From the NCBI RefSeq assembly GCF_016756495.1, contig NZ_AP023243.1, positions 682,001-746,000 on the forward strand: a stretch of 64,000 nt of DNA. The letters run 5' to 3'. Position 1 is the stretch's first letter. Every line of letters begins with the position of its first letter. The notes beneath the pieces are model-generated. The model saw nothing but the letters and a program-made list of their open reading frames with translations, was not told the origin of the DNA and did not search any database. Below, piece by piece: positions 45,346 through 54,764 of this stretch. Position numbers and translations under genes: made by a program. The stretch comes from Mesorhizobium sp. 113-3-3. Lineage in GTDB: Bacteria > Pseudomonadota > Alphaproteobacteria > Rhizobiales > Rhizobiaceae.

Positions 45346-46326
45346 ATGAAGATCACCATTTTCGGCGCCGGCGCGATCGGCGGCTATCTCGCCGCCAAGC
45401 TGGCGATCGCCGGCCGCACCGACCTGTCGATCGTCGCGCGCGGCGCGCATCTGGAAGCGATCCAGGCCAACGGCCTGCGTCTGATCGAGGACGACCAGGA
45501 ATCGGTGGCGCCGGTGAGAGCCGCCGCCAAGGCGGAGGAGCTTGGCGTGCAGGACCACGTGGTCCTGGCGCTGAAGGCCCATTCGCTGACCCCGGCGCTG
45601 GACCAGATCGCGCCGTTGCTCGGCGACCACACTTCCGTCGTGACCATGCAGAACGGCGTGCCCTGGTGGTATTTCCATCAACTGGGCGGGCCGCTCGAAG
45701 GCACAAGGCTGAGCGCGGTCGATCCCGGAGGGGCGATCTGGCAGCGGATCGGGCCGGAGCGCGTCATCGGCTCGGTCGTCTATCCCGCCGTCGAGGTCGA
45801 TGCGCCGGGCCTCATCCGCCATGTCGAGGGCAAGCGGTTCTCGCTCGGCGAACCCTCGGGCGAACGCAGCGAACGGGTGACGCGACTGGCGGAGGAAATG
45901 GTCAAGGCCGGCCTGCAAGCGCCGGTGCGCGAGGATATCCGAAGCGAGATATGGGTGAAGCTGTGGGGCAACCTCTCCTTCAACCCGATCTCGGCGCTGA
46001 CCGGCTCGACGCTTGCGGCAATCGTCGCCGACGACGGCACCCGCGCGCTTGCCCGCACCATGATGCTGGAGGCGCAAGCGATCGGCGAAAGCCTCGGCGT
46101 GCGCTTTCCGATCGCGGTCGACCGCCGCATCAAGGGCGCCGGCGATGTCGGCGAGCACAAGACCTCGATGCTGCAGGATCTGGAACGTGGCCGGCCGATG
46201 GAGATCGACGCGCTGGTAACGGCGGTGCAGGAGCTTGGCCGGCTGACGGACAAGCCGACGCCGACCATAGACACGGTGTCAGCACTGGTGCGCCGGCTGG
46301 CGGTGGAGCGCGGCTGTTACGGGTGA
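45346..46326 (+). CDS. 2-dehydropantoate 2-reductase family protein
   Basis: A 326-aa NAD(P)-dependent reductase of the ApbA/PanE family. The N-terminal Rossmann motif is MKITIFGAGAIGGYLAAKL. The C-terminal helical domain includes WVKLWGNLSFNPISALTGST and HKTSMLQDLERGRPMEIDAL. PanE reduces ketopantoate in pantothenate synthesis, but many paralogs have other substrates. Here it is paired with an acyl-CoA synthetase (2-bp gap) rather than pan genes, so a catabolic or side role is as likely. Confidence 0.82.
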   Translation: MKITIFGAGAIGGYLAAKLAIAGRTDLSIVARGAHLEAIQANGLRLIEDDQESVAPVRAAAKAEELGVQDHVVLALKAHSLTPALDQIAPLLGDHTSVVTMQNGVPWWYFHQLGGPLEGTRLSAVDPGGAIWQRIGPERVIGSVVYPAVEVDAPGLIRHVEGKRFSLGEPSGERSERVTRLAEEMVKAGLQAPVREDIRSEIWVKLWGNLSFNPISALTGSTLAAIVADDGTRALARTMMLEAQAIGESLGVRFPIAVDRRIKGAGDVGEHKTSMLQDLERGRPMEIDALVTAVQELGRLTDKPTPTIDTVSALVRRLAVERGCYG

Positions 46327-46463
46327 TGGAGGCAAGGCGGGCCAAACCTTGACGCGCTCGCGCCCTGCCCAACATATCGTTGGCCCGCCCTTGTTGCCGA
46401 CCCGAGAGGGGCGTGCCGAAACGGATATGTCCATCCAGCCTTTGGTATCAAGGAACCTCCTCC

Positions 46464-46856
46464 ATGCTGCGATATGCCTGCCTCCTTGGAATTCTGGCCA
46501 TGACAACGGCTCATCGCGCAATGGCGCAGAGCGATGCCGAAATGAAAGCGTGCGTCGACCAGTCCGGCGGCTACACCTGGAAAATGCTGGATTGCGGGAA
46601 GACCGAGATCGACAAGTTCGATGCCAGGCTGAACGCGGCTTATAATACGCTTTTGCATCGCGAACATGGCCCTCAACGTGCCCGGTTGCAGCGCGAGCAG
46701 CGCACCTGGCTGAAGCATCACCTGCGGGAAACGCACCGTCTTGCCGCCGATCCCGACAACGGAGAAGCCGCCCTCTTCACATCTCAAGGGTTTGAACTGG
46801 ACGATTTGAGCGCACGCACCGCCGAACTCGAAAAACGTGTCCAGCAAAGCCCGTAG
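46464..46856 (+). CDS. LprI-like (DUF1311) secreted protein
   Basis: A 130-aa protein with a Sec signal peptide (MLRYACLLGILAMTTAHRAM, cleavage after AMA at about 21). The DUF1311/LprI domain shows the pattern C-x12-C (KACVDQ...MLDCGK), NAAYNTLL and the LQREQRTWLKHHLRET helix. LprI of Mycobacterium is a lysozyme inhibitor; here a periplasmic role in envelope protection is only suggested by family. AAGGA precedes the ATG. Confidence 0.8.
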   Translation: MLRYACLLGILAMTTAHRAMAQSDAEMKACVDQSGGYTWKMLDCGKTEIDKFDARLNAAYNTLLHREHGPQRARLQREQRTWLKHHLRETHRLAADPDNGEAALFTSQGFELDDLSARTAELEKRVQQSP

Positions 46857-47094
46857 CCGGCCCCTCCTGCCGACGCTGGCGGCGAGCGGCGAGCGACCGC
46901 GGCCGGTCGATCCGGAGCGGGCCTTCCGGCCGGATTTGCCTTACCGTGCTGGCCCGACCAGTCGGGATGGCGGCGCCGGTCATCCCTCCTAAACCGATAG
47001 TTCCAGGAGTATTGACTCGACCACCGGAGTCGCAACGCCTAGATTGCGTACGGATCACTAGCCTTCCACGGGGGAAGCCAACTGAGAGATCAGG

Positions 47095-47982
47095 ATGGCT
47101 TTGGCAATGAACAGGTCGATAACCGCCATTACCGTGACGCATAACAGCGCGCATACCGTGCGGGGCGCGCTCGCTCGCCTGCCTCCAGGGGTGGAGATCG
47201 TATGCGTCGACAATGCAAGCACCGACGATCTTTCCACCGCGCTGTCCGGCCTTGCCGTTCATCGTATCGATAATCCTGTAAACCTCGGCTTCGGGCGCGC
47301 TTGCAACATCGGGGCGGCGGCGGCGACGGGAGAGTATCTGCTGTTCATCAACCCCGACGTGCGTCTTGGGACGGACGCCGTCGATGCGCTCATGCAGGCG
47401 GCTGAACGCTATCCAAATTGCGGCGTCTTCGTGCCCCTCACCAATACTGTGGATGGCCGGCTTTGGTTCCGCGAGGAGAGCGAGATCGATCGCCTTTCCG
47501 GCGTGTCGCTGCCCACGCGCATCCGGCAGGTCTGGGGAGATTGTTGCGTTCGCTTCGTCAATGGCGGCGTGTTCATGATCAAACGAACGCTCTTCCTCGA
47601 TACCGGCGGGTTTGATGAAGATATTTTTCTGTATTTCGAAGATGACGACCTCTCATATCGTCTGCTGCAGCGTGACGAGCCCATGATCCTTGTCAGTGGC
47701 GCGCATGCCGTCCACGACATTGGCACGTCGGTTGCGCAATCAACCCGCTCGCGTATCTTCCGGTATCGCTCGAAGATGCGATCGGAGATCCACTTGCGCA
47801 AGAAATACGGCATCGCCTATAGCCCGTTTGTCGACATACTCCGTTATTCGACGAAAATAGGCTTCTATTGCCTGACGCTAAATCCGAACAGATTGATCAA
47901 TTCCCTGGGCCGACTGATTGGCATATTCGACAGTATCCTTGACCGATCGCGCGCGAATCGGAACAGCGGCTATGTCGCCTGA
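47095..47982 (+). CDS. Family 2 glycosyltransferase (rhamnosyltransferase-like)
   Basis: A 295-aa GT-A fold transferase. It has the N-terminal ITAITVTHNSAHTVRGAL, an NLGFGRACNIGAA motif, the NPDV donor-site acidic residues and FDEDIFLYFEDDDLSYRL, as in WbbL/rhamnosyltransferases for O-antigen or exopolysaccharide. It opens a three-gene polysaccharide unit in which each gene overlaps the next (11 and 8 bp). Parts of the gene are visibly less GC-rich than the neighbours, consistent with horizontal acquisition. Confidence 0.85.
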   Translation: MALAMNRSITAITVTHNSAHTVRGALARLPPGVEIVCVDNASTDDLSTALSGLAVHRIDNPVNLGFGRACNIGAAAATGEYLLFINPDVRLGTDAVDALMQAAERYPNCGVFVPLTNTVDGRLWFREESEIDRLSGVSLPTRIRQVWGDCCVRFVNGGVFMIKRTLFLDTGGFDEDIFLYFEDDDLSYRLLQRDEPMILVSGAHAVHDIGTSVAQSTRSRIFRYRSKMRSEIHLRKKYGIAYSPFVDILRYSTKIGFYCLTLNPNRLINSLGRLIGIFDSILDRSRANRNSGYVA

Positions 47983-49288
47983 CGCTGCCGACACGACAGT
48001 TGCCTTGCCTGATGTCCTGCCTCGCGAGCCGCGGAAAGGCGGCGTCTACTCAAGCGGTACCGTGAGCGAAATCCATATCCGCGCGCCGGGACGCTATATC
48101 GTCGAGCTTTCGCCGACACAGAGGCGGATGCCGTTTCTCCGGCTCGCTGTTCGCCGCCCAGGACATGCGGACAGGACCATCTATGCGCCGGTCACCACGC
48201 GGACATCCTATCTGCTCAAAAGCAGCGAAGGCGGCCTGGTGCTGCAATTTGATAGAGACGACGTCGTTGCGGCGAGTGTTCGGCCTTTAAGCATCAGCGA
48301 TATTGGCGCGCTGCTGACCCGGCGCCGTCGTCACAAGCGATTTCAGCTGCCGCTTGGCGGAGGCATCGTCTTGCAGCCTCTTTTGCACATCTGCGGACCG
48401 CAAGGGCGTGAATTGGCGCGCGCCCTCGGCAGTCTTGCCGGTTGGGGCTTTGGCACTGCGAGCGACAATCTGCAGACGACCTTGTCGCGGCATTTTGATG
48501 GCCCGCCAGCCGAGGCCCCCAAACGCCGGCCCACAGTCGAGCCGAAGATTGCCGTGGCGCTTCACCTGCATTACCCCGATCTCTGGCCCGAGTTCGAGGC
48601 GTTGCTCGAGGCGACCGATCGTCAATTCCAGCTTTTTCTCACGCTGACCCGGCCTGACGCGGCACTCACGCAACGCGTTCTGGCAAGATTTCCGGGTGCC
48701 GAGATTGCGGTTTACGAAAATCGTGGCCGCGACGTGGGCCCCTTCATCCAATTGCTTCGCGAAGGCAAGTTCGATCCCTTCGATCTCATCTGCAAGCTGC
48801 ATGGCAAGAAGTCGGGATCGAGCGGGCCGCGCATGGTTCTCGGTGAGATCTGGCGCCAGGCGAGTGCGTTCGACCTGATCGGATCCCGCGACGTGGTCGA
48901 CCGCATCATCGCCAATTTCGAGCGTTCGCCCGGCACCCAGATGATTGGGTCCAGGCGCTTTCGGCTGCCCAATGAATGGAAGGGTGAGAAGGCTGCGTGG
49001 GGCGAGAACAGGCCGATGGTCCTCAATTTGCTGGAGACAATGGGGATGTCCTCCAGCTCTCGCCTTGATTTCTTTGCCGGGACGATGTTCTGGGTTCGAC
49101 GCGGCGCGCTGGAACCGCTCCGACGGCTCGATCTGCCTTTGGCAGTCTTTCCCGAAGAGACAAGCCAACAAGACGGCACATTGCAGCATGCCCTCGAACG
49201 TGTTCTCGGAATGATCTGCACCAAGATCGGCGTTGCTTCGGATGGTGATATGACAACGGAATCCCGCGAGGCGGACTCGATTGGATAG
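47972..49288 (+). CDS. Rhamnan-synthesis F (RgpF)-like polysaccharide protein
   Basis: A 438-aa protein from the ATG at 47972, which overlaps the preceding stop; an in-frame start at 47918 is less likely. The C-terminal half is RgpF-like: VALHLHYPDLWPEFEALLEA, then AVYENRGRDVGPFIQLL and ICKLHGKKSG. It ends with FFAGTMFWVRRGALEPLR. RgpF-like proteins act in rhamnan or O-polysaccharide assembly. The N-terminal ~200 residues match nothing I know and may be a separate, possibly sugar-binding, domain. It is soluble with no signal peptide. Confidence 0.8.
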   Translation: MSPDAADTTVALPDVLPREPRKGGVYSSGTVSEIHIRAPGRYIVELSPTQRRMPFLRLAVRRPGHADRTIYAPVTTRTSYLLKSSEGGLVLQFDRDDVVAASVRPLSISDIGALLTRRRRHKRFQLPLGGGIVLQPLLHICGPQGRELARALGSLAGWGFGTASDNLQTTLSRHFDGPPAEAPKRRPTVEPKIAVALHLHYPDLWPEFEALLEATDRQFQLFLTLTRPDAALTQRVLARFPGAEIAVYENRGRDVGPFIQLLREGKFDPFDLICKLHGKKSGSSGPRMVLGEIWRQASAFDLIGSRDVVDRIIANFERSPGTQMIGSRRFRLPNEWKGEKAAWGENRPMVLNLLETMGMSSSSRLDFFAGTMFWVRRGALEPLRRLDLPLAVFPEETSQQDGTLQHALERVLGMICTKIGVASDGDMTTESREADSIG

Positions 49289-52200
49289 ATCCGATTTTTT
49301 GATCTTTGCAGGATCGCTCACCAGCAGAAGCCGATGGAAGAGATTTCGACTCTGGCAACGAATTCGCGCCAGCGGCCTGTTCGATGTGTCGTGGTATCTG
49401 GTTCAGAATCCGGATGTCGCCCAGAGCGGGACAGATCCGATCCTGCATTACATCAAGTACGGTGTCTCGGAGGCCCGAAACCCAAGTCCGAACTTCGACA
49501 ACGAATACTATCTGGCGAAAAATCCCGACGTGGCTGCCGCGTCGATGAATCCATTGGATCACTACATTCGTTTCGGCAAGATTGAGGGGCGCAACCCCCG
49601 ACGTGCTCCTGGCACAAAAGCGGGCTCCATTCAGAGACCCTCCACCTACGTGCCGCGATCCAGCGAGAGGCGACCCGCCGCGTTGAAGGCGCGCCTCATT
49701 GCCTTCTACCTACCACAGTTCCACCCGATTCCCGAAAATGACGCCTTTTGGGGAAAGGGTTTCACGGAATGGACGAATGTTACACGCGCAGCGCCGCAGT
49801 TCGACGGTCATTATCAGCCCAGACTGCCGGCGGATCTCGGCTTCTACGACCTGAGGGTGAAGGACATCCAGAAGGAACAGATCGCGATTGCCCTTCAGCA
49901 CGGTGTCTCGGGGTTCTGTTTTCACTTCTACTGGTTCAACGGCAAGCGCGTCCTCGAGATGCCGATCACGCAATTCGTCGAAAACGATGAGCACGAACTG
50001 GGCTTCTGCATCAATTGGGCGAACGAGCCCTGGAGCCGCCGCTGGGATGGGCGCGACCAGGAGGTGCTGATTGCGCAATCGCACTCGCCCGAGGACGACC
50101 TGGCCTTCATCGAATATGTCTCCGGCTATTTTCGCGACCGGCGATACATCCGCATCGGCGGCAAGCCACTGCTCATGATCTACCGGCCCGGATTGTTTCC
50201 GTCAGCCGTTGAAACAGCACAACGCTGGAGGGCCTATTGCCGGGAAGCCGGCATCGGCGAGATTTTTCTGGCTTATCCGCAGTCGTTCGACACGGTCGAT
50301 CCCGCCGACTTCGGATTCGACGCCGCCGTCGAGTTTCCACCGAATCTTGGAAAACTTCGCGAGATCAGCGACAGAATTCCAACGCTCAAGAGCGGCTTCA
50401 GAGGAAAGATCTTCGACTGGACAGAGCTGCTCAACCGCAGCCGCGCCTACCCGCAGGTTCCCTACACGCTGTTTCGCGGACTTTGCCCTTCCTGGGACAA
50501 CACCGCACGGAGAATGGACGCAGCCTACATTCTGATGAACGCATCGCCGTCCCGCTACGGAGAATGGCTCACCAACGCGGTCGCCGATACATGCGATCGT
50601 TTCGCCGATTTCGACAGCCGGCTGATCTTCGTCAATGCGTGGAACGAGTGGGCGGAGGGAGCCTGTCTCGAGCCCGACTCCCGCTATGGCTACGCCTATC
50701 TGCAGGAGACGCGGGACGCGCTGTCGGCTCCGTCAGCGGCCGGCAAACTGCCCAAGGGTGCGTCCTGGCGCGTTTTGTTCGTTTCGCACGATGCAGCTCT
50801 CGGTGGAGCGCAGGCTTCGTTGATCGACATCGTCCAGTGGCTGCAATCGCACACGGACCTGGAGATCAAGGTCCTGTGCCTGGCGGGCGGTGAACGGCTC
50901 GAACAGTTTCGACGCATCGTCGATACCGCCCTTCTGGACGATCTGGTTTCGCCGACCGAGACGACCGCCACGAAGCTGGCCCGCATCACCGATTGGTACG
51001 GGGGCAGGCCCGACCTCATCTATTGCAACAGCCTGGCCACCGGCCGTGCGCATGCGCTGCTTGGCGGACTGGGCATTCCTATCCTGACGCATGCCAGGGA
51101 ATTGGCAATGAGCGTCGCCCGATACGCCAAGCACGACGTGGAGGATGTCGTTTCCCACACGCGGAGGTTCGTAGCGTGTTCGCCAAGTGTCCGGGACTAT
51201 CTGATGGCCGAACACAAGGTCGAAACGAACGCCATAGACGTCGTTCCAAGCGCGGTTCCGCGACCCGACGCCGATCTCGGTCAGACCGAAATCCAGCGTC
51301 TTGATCGTCGCCGGCTGGCGGGCTGGCCCGTGGACAAGACCATCGTCCTGGGATCCGGCCTCGGAATGCCCTTCCGCAAGGGTGCCGACCTGTTTATCGA
51401 GGCAGCCCGAATTCTTCGGGCCCGCGGGGTCGAGGACTATCATTTCTTCTGGCTTGGCTCGTTTCCGGAGTTCGAGCGCGATGAGGTTCTCGGCACCTGG
51501 TCGCAGCAGCTCGACAGGATGCGTGCGGACGGGTTGGACGAAAAAGTCACATTTCTGGGCGATGTCGAGGATGTGCGCGGCTATCTTCGGGCTGCCGACC
51601 TGTTTCTTCTGACATCCCGCGAAGAGCCGTTCGGCCGCGTCATGCTGGAGGCGGCATTCGCCGAGCTGCCGGTGATCTGCTTCGCCGGCAGCGGCGGGGC
51701 GCCGGATTTCGTCGAGGACGATGCCGGTATCATCGTCGACCGGGCCGATCCCGCCGCCATGGCCGATGCGACGCTGAAACTGATCCGGAACCCGCCGTTG
51801 CGGATGCAGCTCGGCAGGCAGGCGGGCGGCAAGGCGCGGCGGCATTTTTCCACCGATCGGGTCTTTCCGCGCCTGCTGTCGTCCATGCGAAATGTCGCAG
51901 GCCAGCCGCCCGCGGTCTCGATCATCGTGCCGAACTACAATTACGCCCGCTATCTGCGTGAGCGCATGGACAGTATACTGGGGCAGTCCTTTCAGGATTT
52001 CGAGCTCATCATCCTGGATGATGCCTCGACCGACGATAGCCGATCGATCCTCGACCACTACGCTGGCATCCATGGCACCCGTGTGGTCGTCAATGAAAGC
52101 AATTCCGGGGCGCCCTATCCTCAATGGTTCAAGGGCATGGAGCTCGCGAGGGCCGATCTGATCTGGATCGCCGAGGCCGACGATGTTTCCGACCCTGCTT

Positions 52201-52832
52201 TCCTCGAAACCCTCGTGCCCTTGTTCCGCGATCCCAGCGTGAAACTTGCCTTCTGCGCGTCGAAGATCGTCAATGATCGAGGCGAGATCGTCGGCGACTA
52301 TCTGGCCAGCCCGTATCTCACCGATCTTTCCAATTTCAAATGGAAGCGAAGCTACCAGGTCTCGGCGGAACAGGAGATCAACGAGGGGCTCGGCGTCAAG
52401 AACACGGTCATCAACATCAGCGCGGCGATTTTCCGCAAGTTCGACATCACGCCCGATTTCGCCGCGCGCGTCTTGTCGCTGCCGACGGGCGGCGATTGGT
52501 ATTTCATCCTCGAGGCAATCCGTAACGGCTGCGTCGCCTATGAGGCTGCCTTGCTCAACCATCACCGCCGGCACGGGGACAGCGTCACAAGCGTCATCAC
52601 GGCCTCCAATCCGGAGGCACCGCTGCGCACGCGGCAGATAGTCCACCGGCATGTGTTGCACACCTATGAAACCGATTTGGCCATCAAGCTGAAAATGGCC
52701 GAACATGTCGCACAGCTGTGGGACCAGCTTTTTCCCGGACGTCCGGCCGATGAGATGGAAAGCCTGTATTCGCTCGACAGATTGGGCGAGTTCGCCACGA
52801 AACCGCCGGAGAGTACGTCCCCCGCCGCGTGA
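49281..52832 (+). CDS. Multidomain glycosyltransferase: WbsX-like + GT4 + GT2
   Basis: An 1183-aa protein with three catalytic-type modules. Residues ~30-110 hold two ~45-aa repeats of the type YLVQNPDVAQSGTDPILHYI, found at the N-termini of surface-polysaccharide transferases. Residues ~135-480 are a WbsX (GH99-like) domain (LIAFYLPQFHPIPENDAFWG and NAWNEWAEGACLEPDSRYGY). Residues ~495-870 are a GT4 fold with FLLTSREEPFGRVMLEAAFA. Residues ~880-1120 are a GT2 fold (VSIIVPNYNYARYLRERMDS, LILDDASTDD). The start is TTG at 49281 with GAGG upstream, overlapping the RgpF stop. It probably builds several linkages of an O-antigen or capsule repeat. Confidence 0.85.
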   Translation: MDRSDFLIFAGSLTSRSRWKRFRLWQRIRASGLFDVSWYLVQNPDVAQSGTDPILHYIKYGVSEARNPSPNFDNEYYLAKNPDVAAASMNPLDHYIRFGKIEGRNPRRAPGTKAGSIQRPSTYVPRSSERRPAALKARLIAFYLPQFHPIPENDAFWGKGFTEWTNVTRAAPQFDGHYQPRLPADLGFYDLRVKDIQKEQIAIALQHGVSGFCFHFYWFNGKRVLEMPITQFVENDEHELGFCINWANEPWSRRWDGRDQEVLIAQSHSPEDDLAFIEYVSGYFRDRRYIRIGGKPLLMIYRPGLFPSAVETAQRWRAYCREAGIGEIFLAYPQSFDTVDPADFGFDAAVEFPPNLGKLREISDRIPTLKSGFRGKIFDWTELLNRSRAYPQVPYTLFRGLCPSWDNTARRMDAAYILMNASPSRYGEWLTNAVADTCDRFADFDSRLIFVNAWNEWAEGACLEPDSRYGYAYLQETRDALSAPSAAGKLPKGASWRVLFVSHDAALGGAQASLIDIVQWLQSHTDLEIKVLCLAGGERLEQFRRIVDTALLDDLVSPTETTATKLARITDWYGGRPDLIYCNSLATGRAHALLGGLGIPILTHARELAMSVARYAKHDVEDVVSHTRRFVACSPSVRDYLMAEHKVETNAIDVVPSAVPRPDADLGQTEIQRLDRRRLAGWPVDKTIVLGSGLGMPFRKGADLFIEAARILRARGVEDYHFFWLGSFPEFERDEVLGTWSQQLDRMRADGLDEKVTFLGDVEDVRGYLRAADLFLLTSREEPFGRVMLEAAFAELPVICFAGSGGAPDFVEDDAGIIVDRADPAAMADATLKLIRNPPLRMQLGRQAGGKARRHFSTDRVFPRLLSSMRNVAGQPPAVSIIVPNYNYARYLRERMDSILGQSFQDFELIILDDASTDDSRSILDHYAGIHGTRVVVNESNSGAPYPQWFKGMELARADLIWIAEADDVSDPAFLETLVPLFRDPSVKLAFCASKIVNDRGEIVGDYLASPYLTDLSNFKWKRSYQVSAEQEINEGLGVKNTVINISAAIFRKFDITPDFAARVLSLPTGGDWYFILEAIRNGCVAYEAALLNHHRRHGDSVTSVITASNPEAPLRTRQIVHRHVLHTYETDLAIKLKMAEHVAQLWDQLFPGRPADEMESLYSLDRLGEFATKPPESTSPAA

Positions 52833-52878
52833 GTTGTTGAGCAGATCCAATCCGGCTCGGCTGGTTAGATTCCCCAAG

Positions 52879-52968
52879 GGAAAGTGTGAGCGGTTTTCCG
52901 TCCGGAATTGGGTCAAGACAAAGAGTTAGAGCGGTTCGCCGTTTCCATGAAACGGTGAAACGCTCTAG
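52879..52968 (+). repeat. RIME-like mosaic repeat, copy D
   Basis: In the plus orientation: GGAAAGTGTGAGCGGTTTTC, the spacer with ACAAAGAG, and the complete second palindrome ending GAAACGCTCTAG. The left ~15 bp of palindrome 1 is missing. It fills the gap between the convergent glycosyltransferase and ABC ATPase genes, and its end supplies the ATPase stop codon (TAG). Confidence 0.75.
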
Positions 52969-54764
52969 CTCGCGGCGACGAGGTGGCCGTTGCCGAAATC
53001 CTGCAAGGCCAGTTTCAGCGGCGCCTCGCCGATCCTGCGCGTGGCGCTCGGGATTTCCTGATCGAGGCGGGCGAAGCGGCTTCTGCGCCGCGCCGGGTCG
53101 GGCACCGGCACGGCTTCGATCAACCGCCTGGTGTAGGGGTGGCGCGGGTTGGAAAACACCTGGTCGCGCGTGCCCATTTCGACGATCTGGCCGAGATACA
53201 TGACGGCGACGCGGTCGGAGATATTCTCGACCACCGCCATGTCATGCGAGATGAAGAGATAGGCGACGCCGAACTCGCGCTGCAATTCCTTCAACAAATC
53301 GAGCACGCGCGCCTGCACCGAGACATCGAGCGCCGAAACGCTTTCGTCGGCGATGATCAGCTTCGGCCGCAAGGCGAGAGCACGGGCAATGCAGACACGC
53401 TGGCGCTGGCCGCCGGAGAATTCGTGCGGATAAAGCTCCATCTGGTCCGCCGACAGGCCGACGCGTTCGAACAGCGTCGCAACACGCTGGCTGCGTTCTT
53501 CCCTGGAGGCGATGCCATGAATCGCCAGCGGCTCGGCGACGAGATCGCCGACGCGCATGCGCGGGTCGAGCGAGGCGAACGGGTCCTGGAAAATCATCTG
53601 CACGTCGCGGCGCACCGCCTTGCGTTCGTCGCGGCCGAGGCCCGACAGATTGCGCCCGCCAACGACGATGTCGCCGCTGTAAGGCACGAGGCCCGCCAAC
53701 GCCTTGGCGGTGGTCGACTTGCCGCAGCCGGATTCGCCGACCAGCGCCAGTGTCTCGTTGGGCGCGATCGAGAAGCTGACGCCCTCGACCGCGTGAACTC
53801 TGGCGTTGACCCGGCCGAAGACGCCTCCGCGCAGATCGAAGCGGACATGCAGGTCCTTGACCATGGCGACATTGGGCGGCGTCGCCGTCTCGGCATCCCT
53901 GGATTTCTGGCGGCCGACGCCGCTGCCGATGCGCGGCACGGCGGCCAAAAGTTCGCGTGTGTAGCCGGCCTGCGGCCGGGCAAAAATGTCCGACGTCGCT
54001 CCCTCCTCGACCATGCGGCCATGCCGCATGATGATGACGCGATCGGCCATTTCGGCGACCACGCCCATGTCGTGGGTGATGAGGATGACGCTGGTGCCGT
54101 GCTGGCGCTGCAGGTCGCGCAGCAGTTCCAGCACCTCGCCCTGCACGGTGACGTCGAGCGCCGTCGTCGGTTCGTCGGCGATCAGCACGTCGGGCTCGAG
54201 CGCCAGCGCCATGGCGATCATCACCCGCTGGCGCATGCCGCCGGAGAGTTCGTGCGGGAACTGCTTCAGCCGGCTTTCGGCCTCCGAAATGCGAACCGCC
54301 TTCAGCGCCTCGATGGCGCGCTGGCGCGCCTCGGCCGGCGACAGGCTGGTATGCGCTTCGATGGCTTCGGTGAGCTGCCGGCCGATCGACAGCACCGGAT
54401 TGAGCGACGTCATCGGCTCCTGGAAGATCATGGCGATCCGGTCGCCGCGAATGCGGCGCATCCGGCGCTCGTCGAGAGTAACCAGATCGGTATTGCCGAG
54501 ATGGATCGTGCCTGACGATATGCGGGCGGCAGGCTGCGGCAGCAATTGCATGATCGCCAGCGCCGTCATCGATTTGCCGGAACCGGATTCGCCGGCAATG
54601 CAAAGTGTCTCGCCGCGCGCCAGCGCCAGCGACAGGTTGGACACGACCTCGCGCTCGCCATCCTCGCCGCGCACGCTGACGGAGAGGTTGGCGATGTCGA
54701 GCACCGCTCCGGCCTTCACCGGGGCGGTTGCCCCGGTTCGGTTCTTGCCTGCGCCGGCCTTCAT
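52965..54764 (-). CDS. Dpp/Opp-type ABC transporter, fused tandem ATP-binding protein
   Basis: A 599-aa protein containing two complete ATPase domains, equivalent to DppD plus DppF. Domain 1 has GESGSGKSMT, FPHELSGGMRQRV and LIADEPTTALD. Domain 2 has GESGCGKSTT, FSGGQRQRV and IIADESVSALD. Oligopeptide-type C-terminal tails follow each domain. It is the last gene of the seven-gene amide operon; its ATG overlaps the amidase stop (ATGA), and its stop lies in a RIME-like repeat. Confidence 0.92.
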   Translation of the reverse strand: MKAGAGKNRTGATAPVKAGAVLDIANLSVSVRGEDGEREVVSNLSLALARGETLCIAGESGSGKSMTALAIMQLLPQPAARISSGTIHLGNTDLVTLDERRMRRIRGDRIAMIFQEPMTSLNPVLSIGRQLTEAIEAHTSLSPAEARQRAIEALKAVRISEAESRLKQFPHELSGGMRQRVMIAMALALEPDVLIADEPTTALDVTVQGEVLELLRDLQRQHGTSVILITHDMGVVAEMADRVIIMRHGRMVEEGATSDIFARPQAGYTRELLAAVPRIGSGVGRQKSRDAETATPPNVAMVKDLHVRFDLRGGVFGRVNARVHAVEGVSFSIAPNETLALVGESGCGKSTTAKALAGLVPYSGDIVVGGRNLSGLGRDERKAVRRDVQMIFQDPFASLDPRMRVGDLVAEPLAIHGIASREERSQRVATLFERVGLSADQMELYPHEFSGGQRQRVCIARALALRPKLIIADESVSALDVSVQARVLDLLKELQREFGVAYLFISHDMAVVENISDRVAVMYLGQIVEMGTRDQVFSNPRHPYTRRLIEAVPVPDPARRRSRFARLDQEIPSATRRIGEAPLKLALQDFGNGHLVAAS

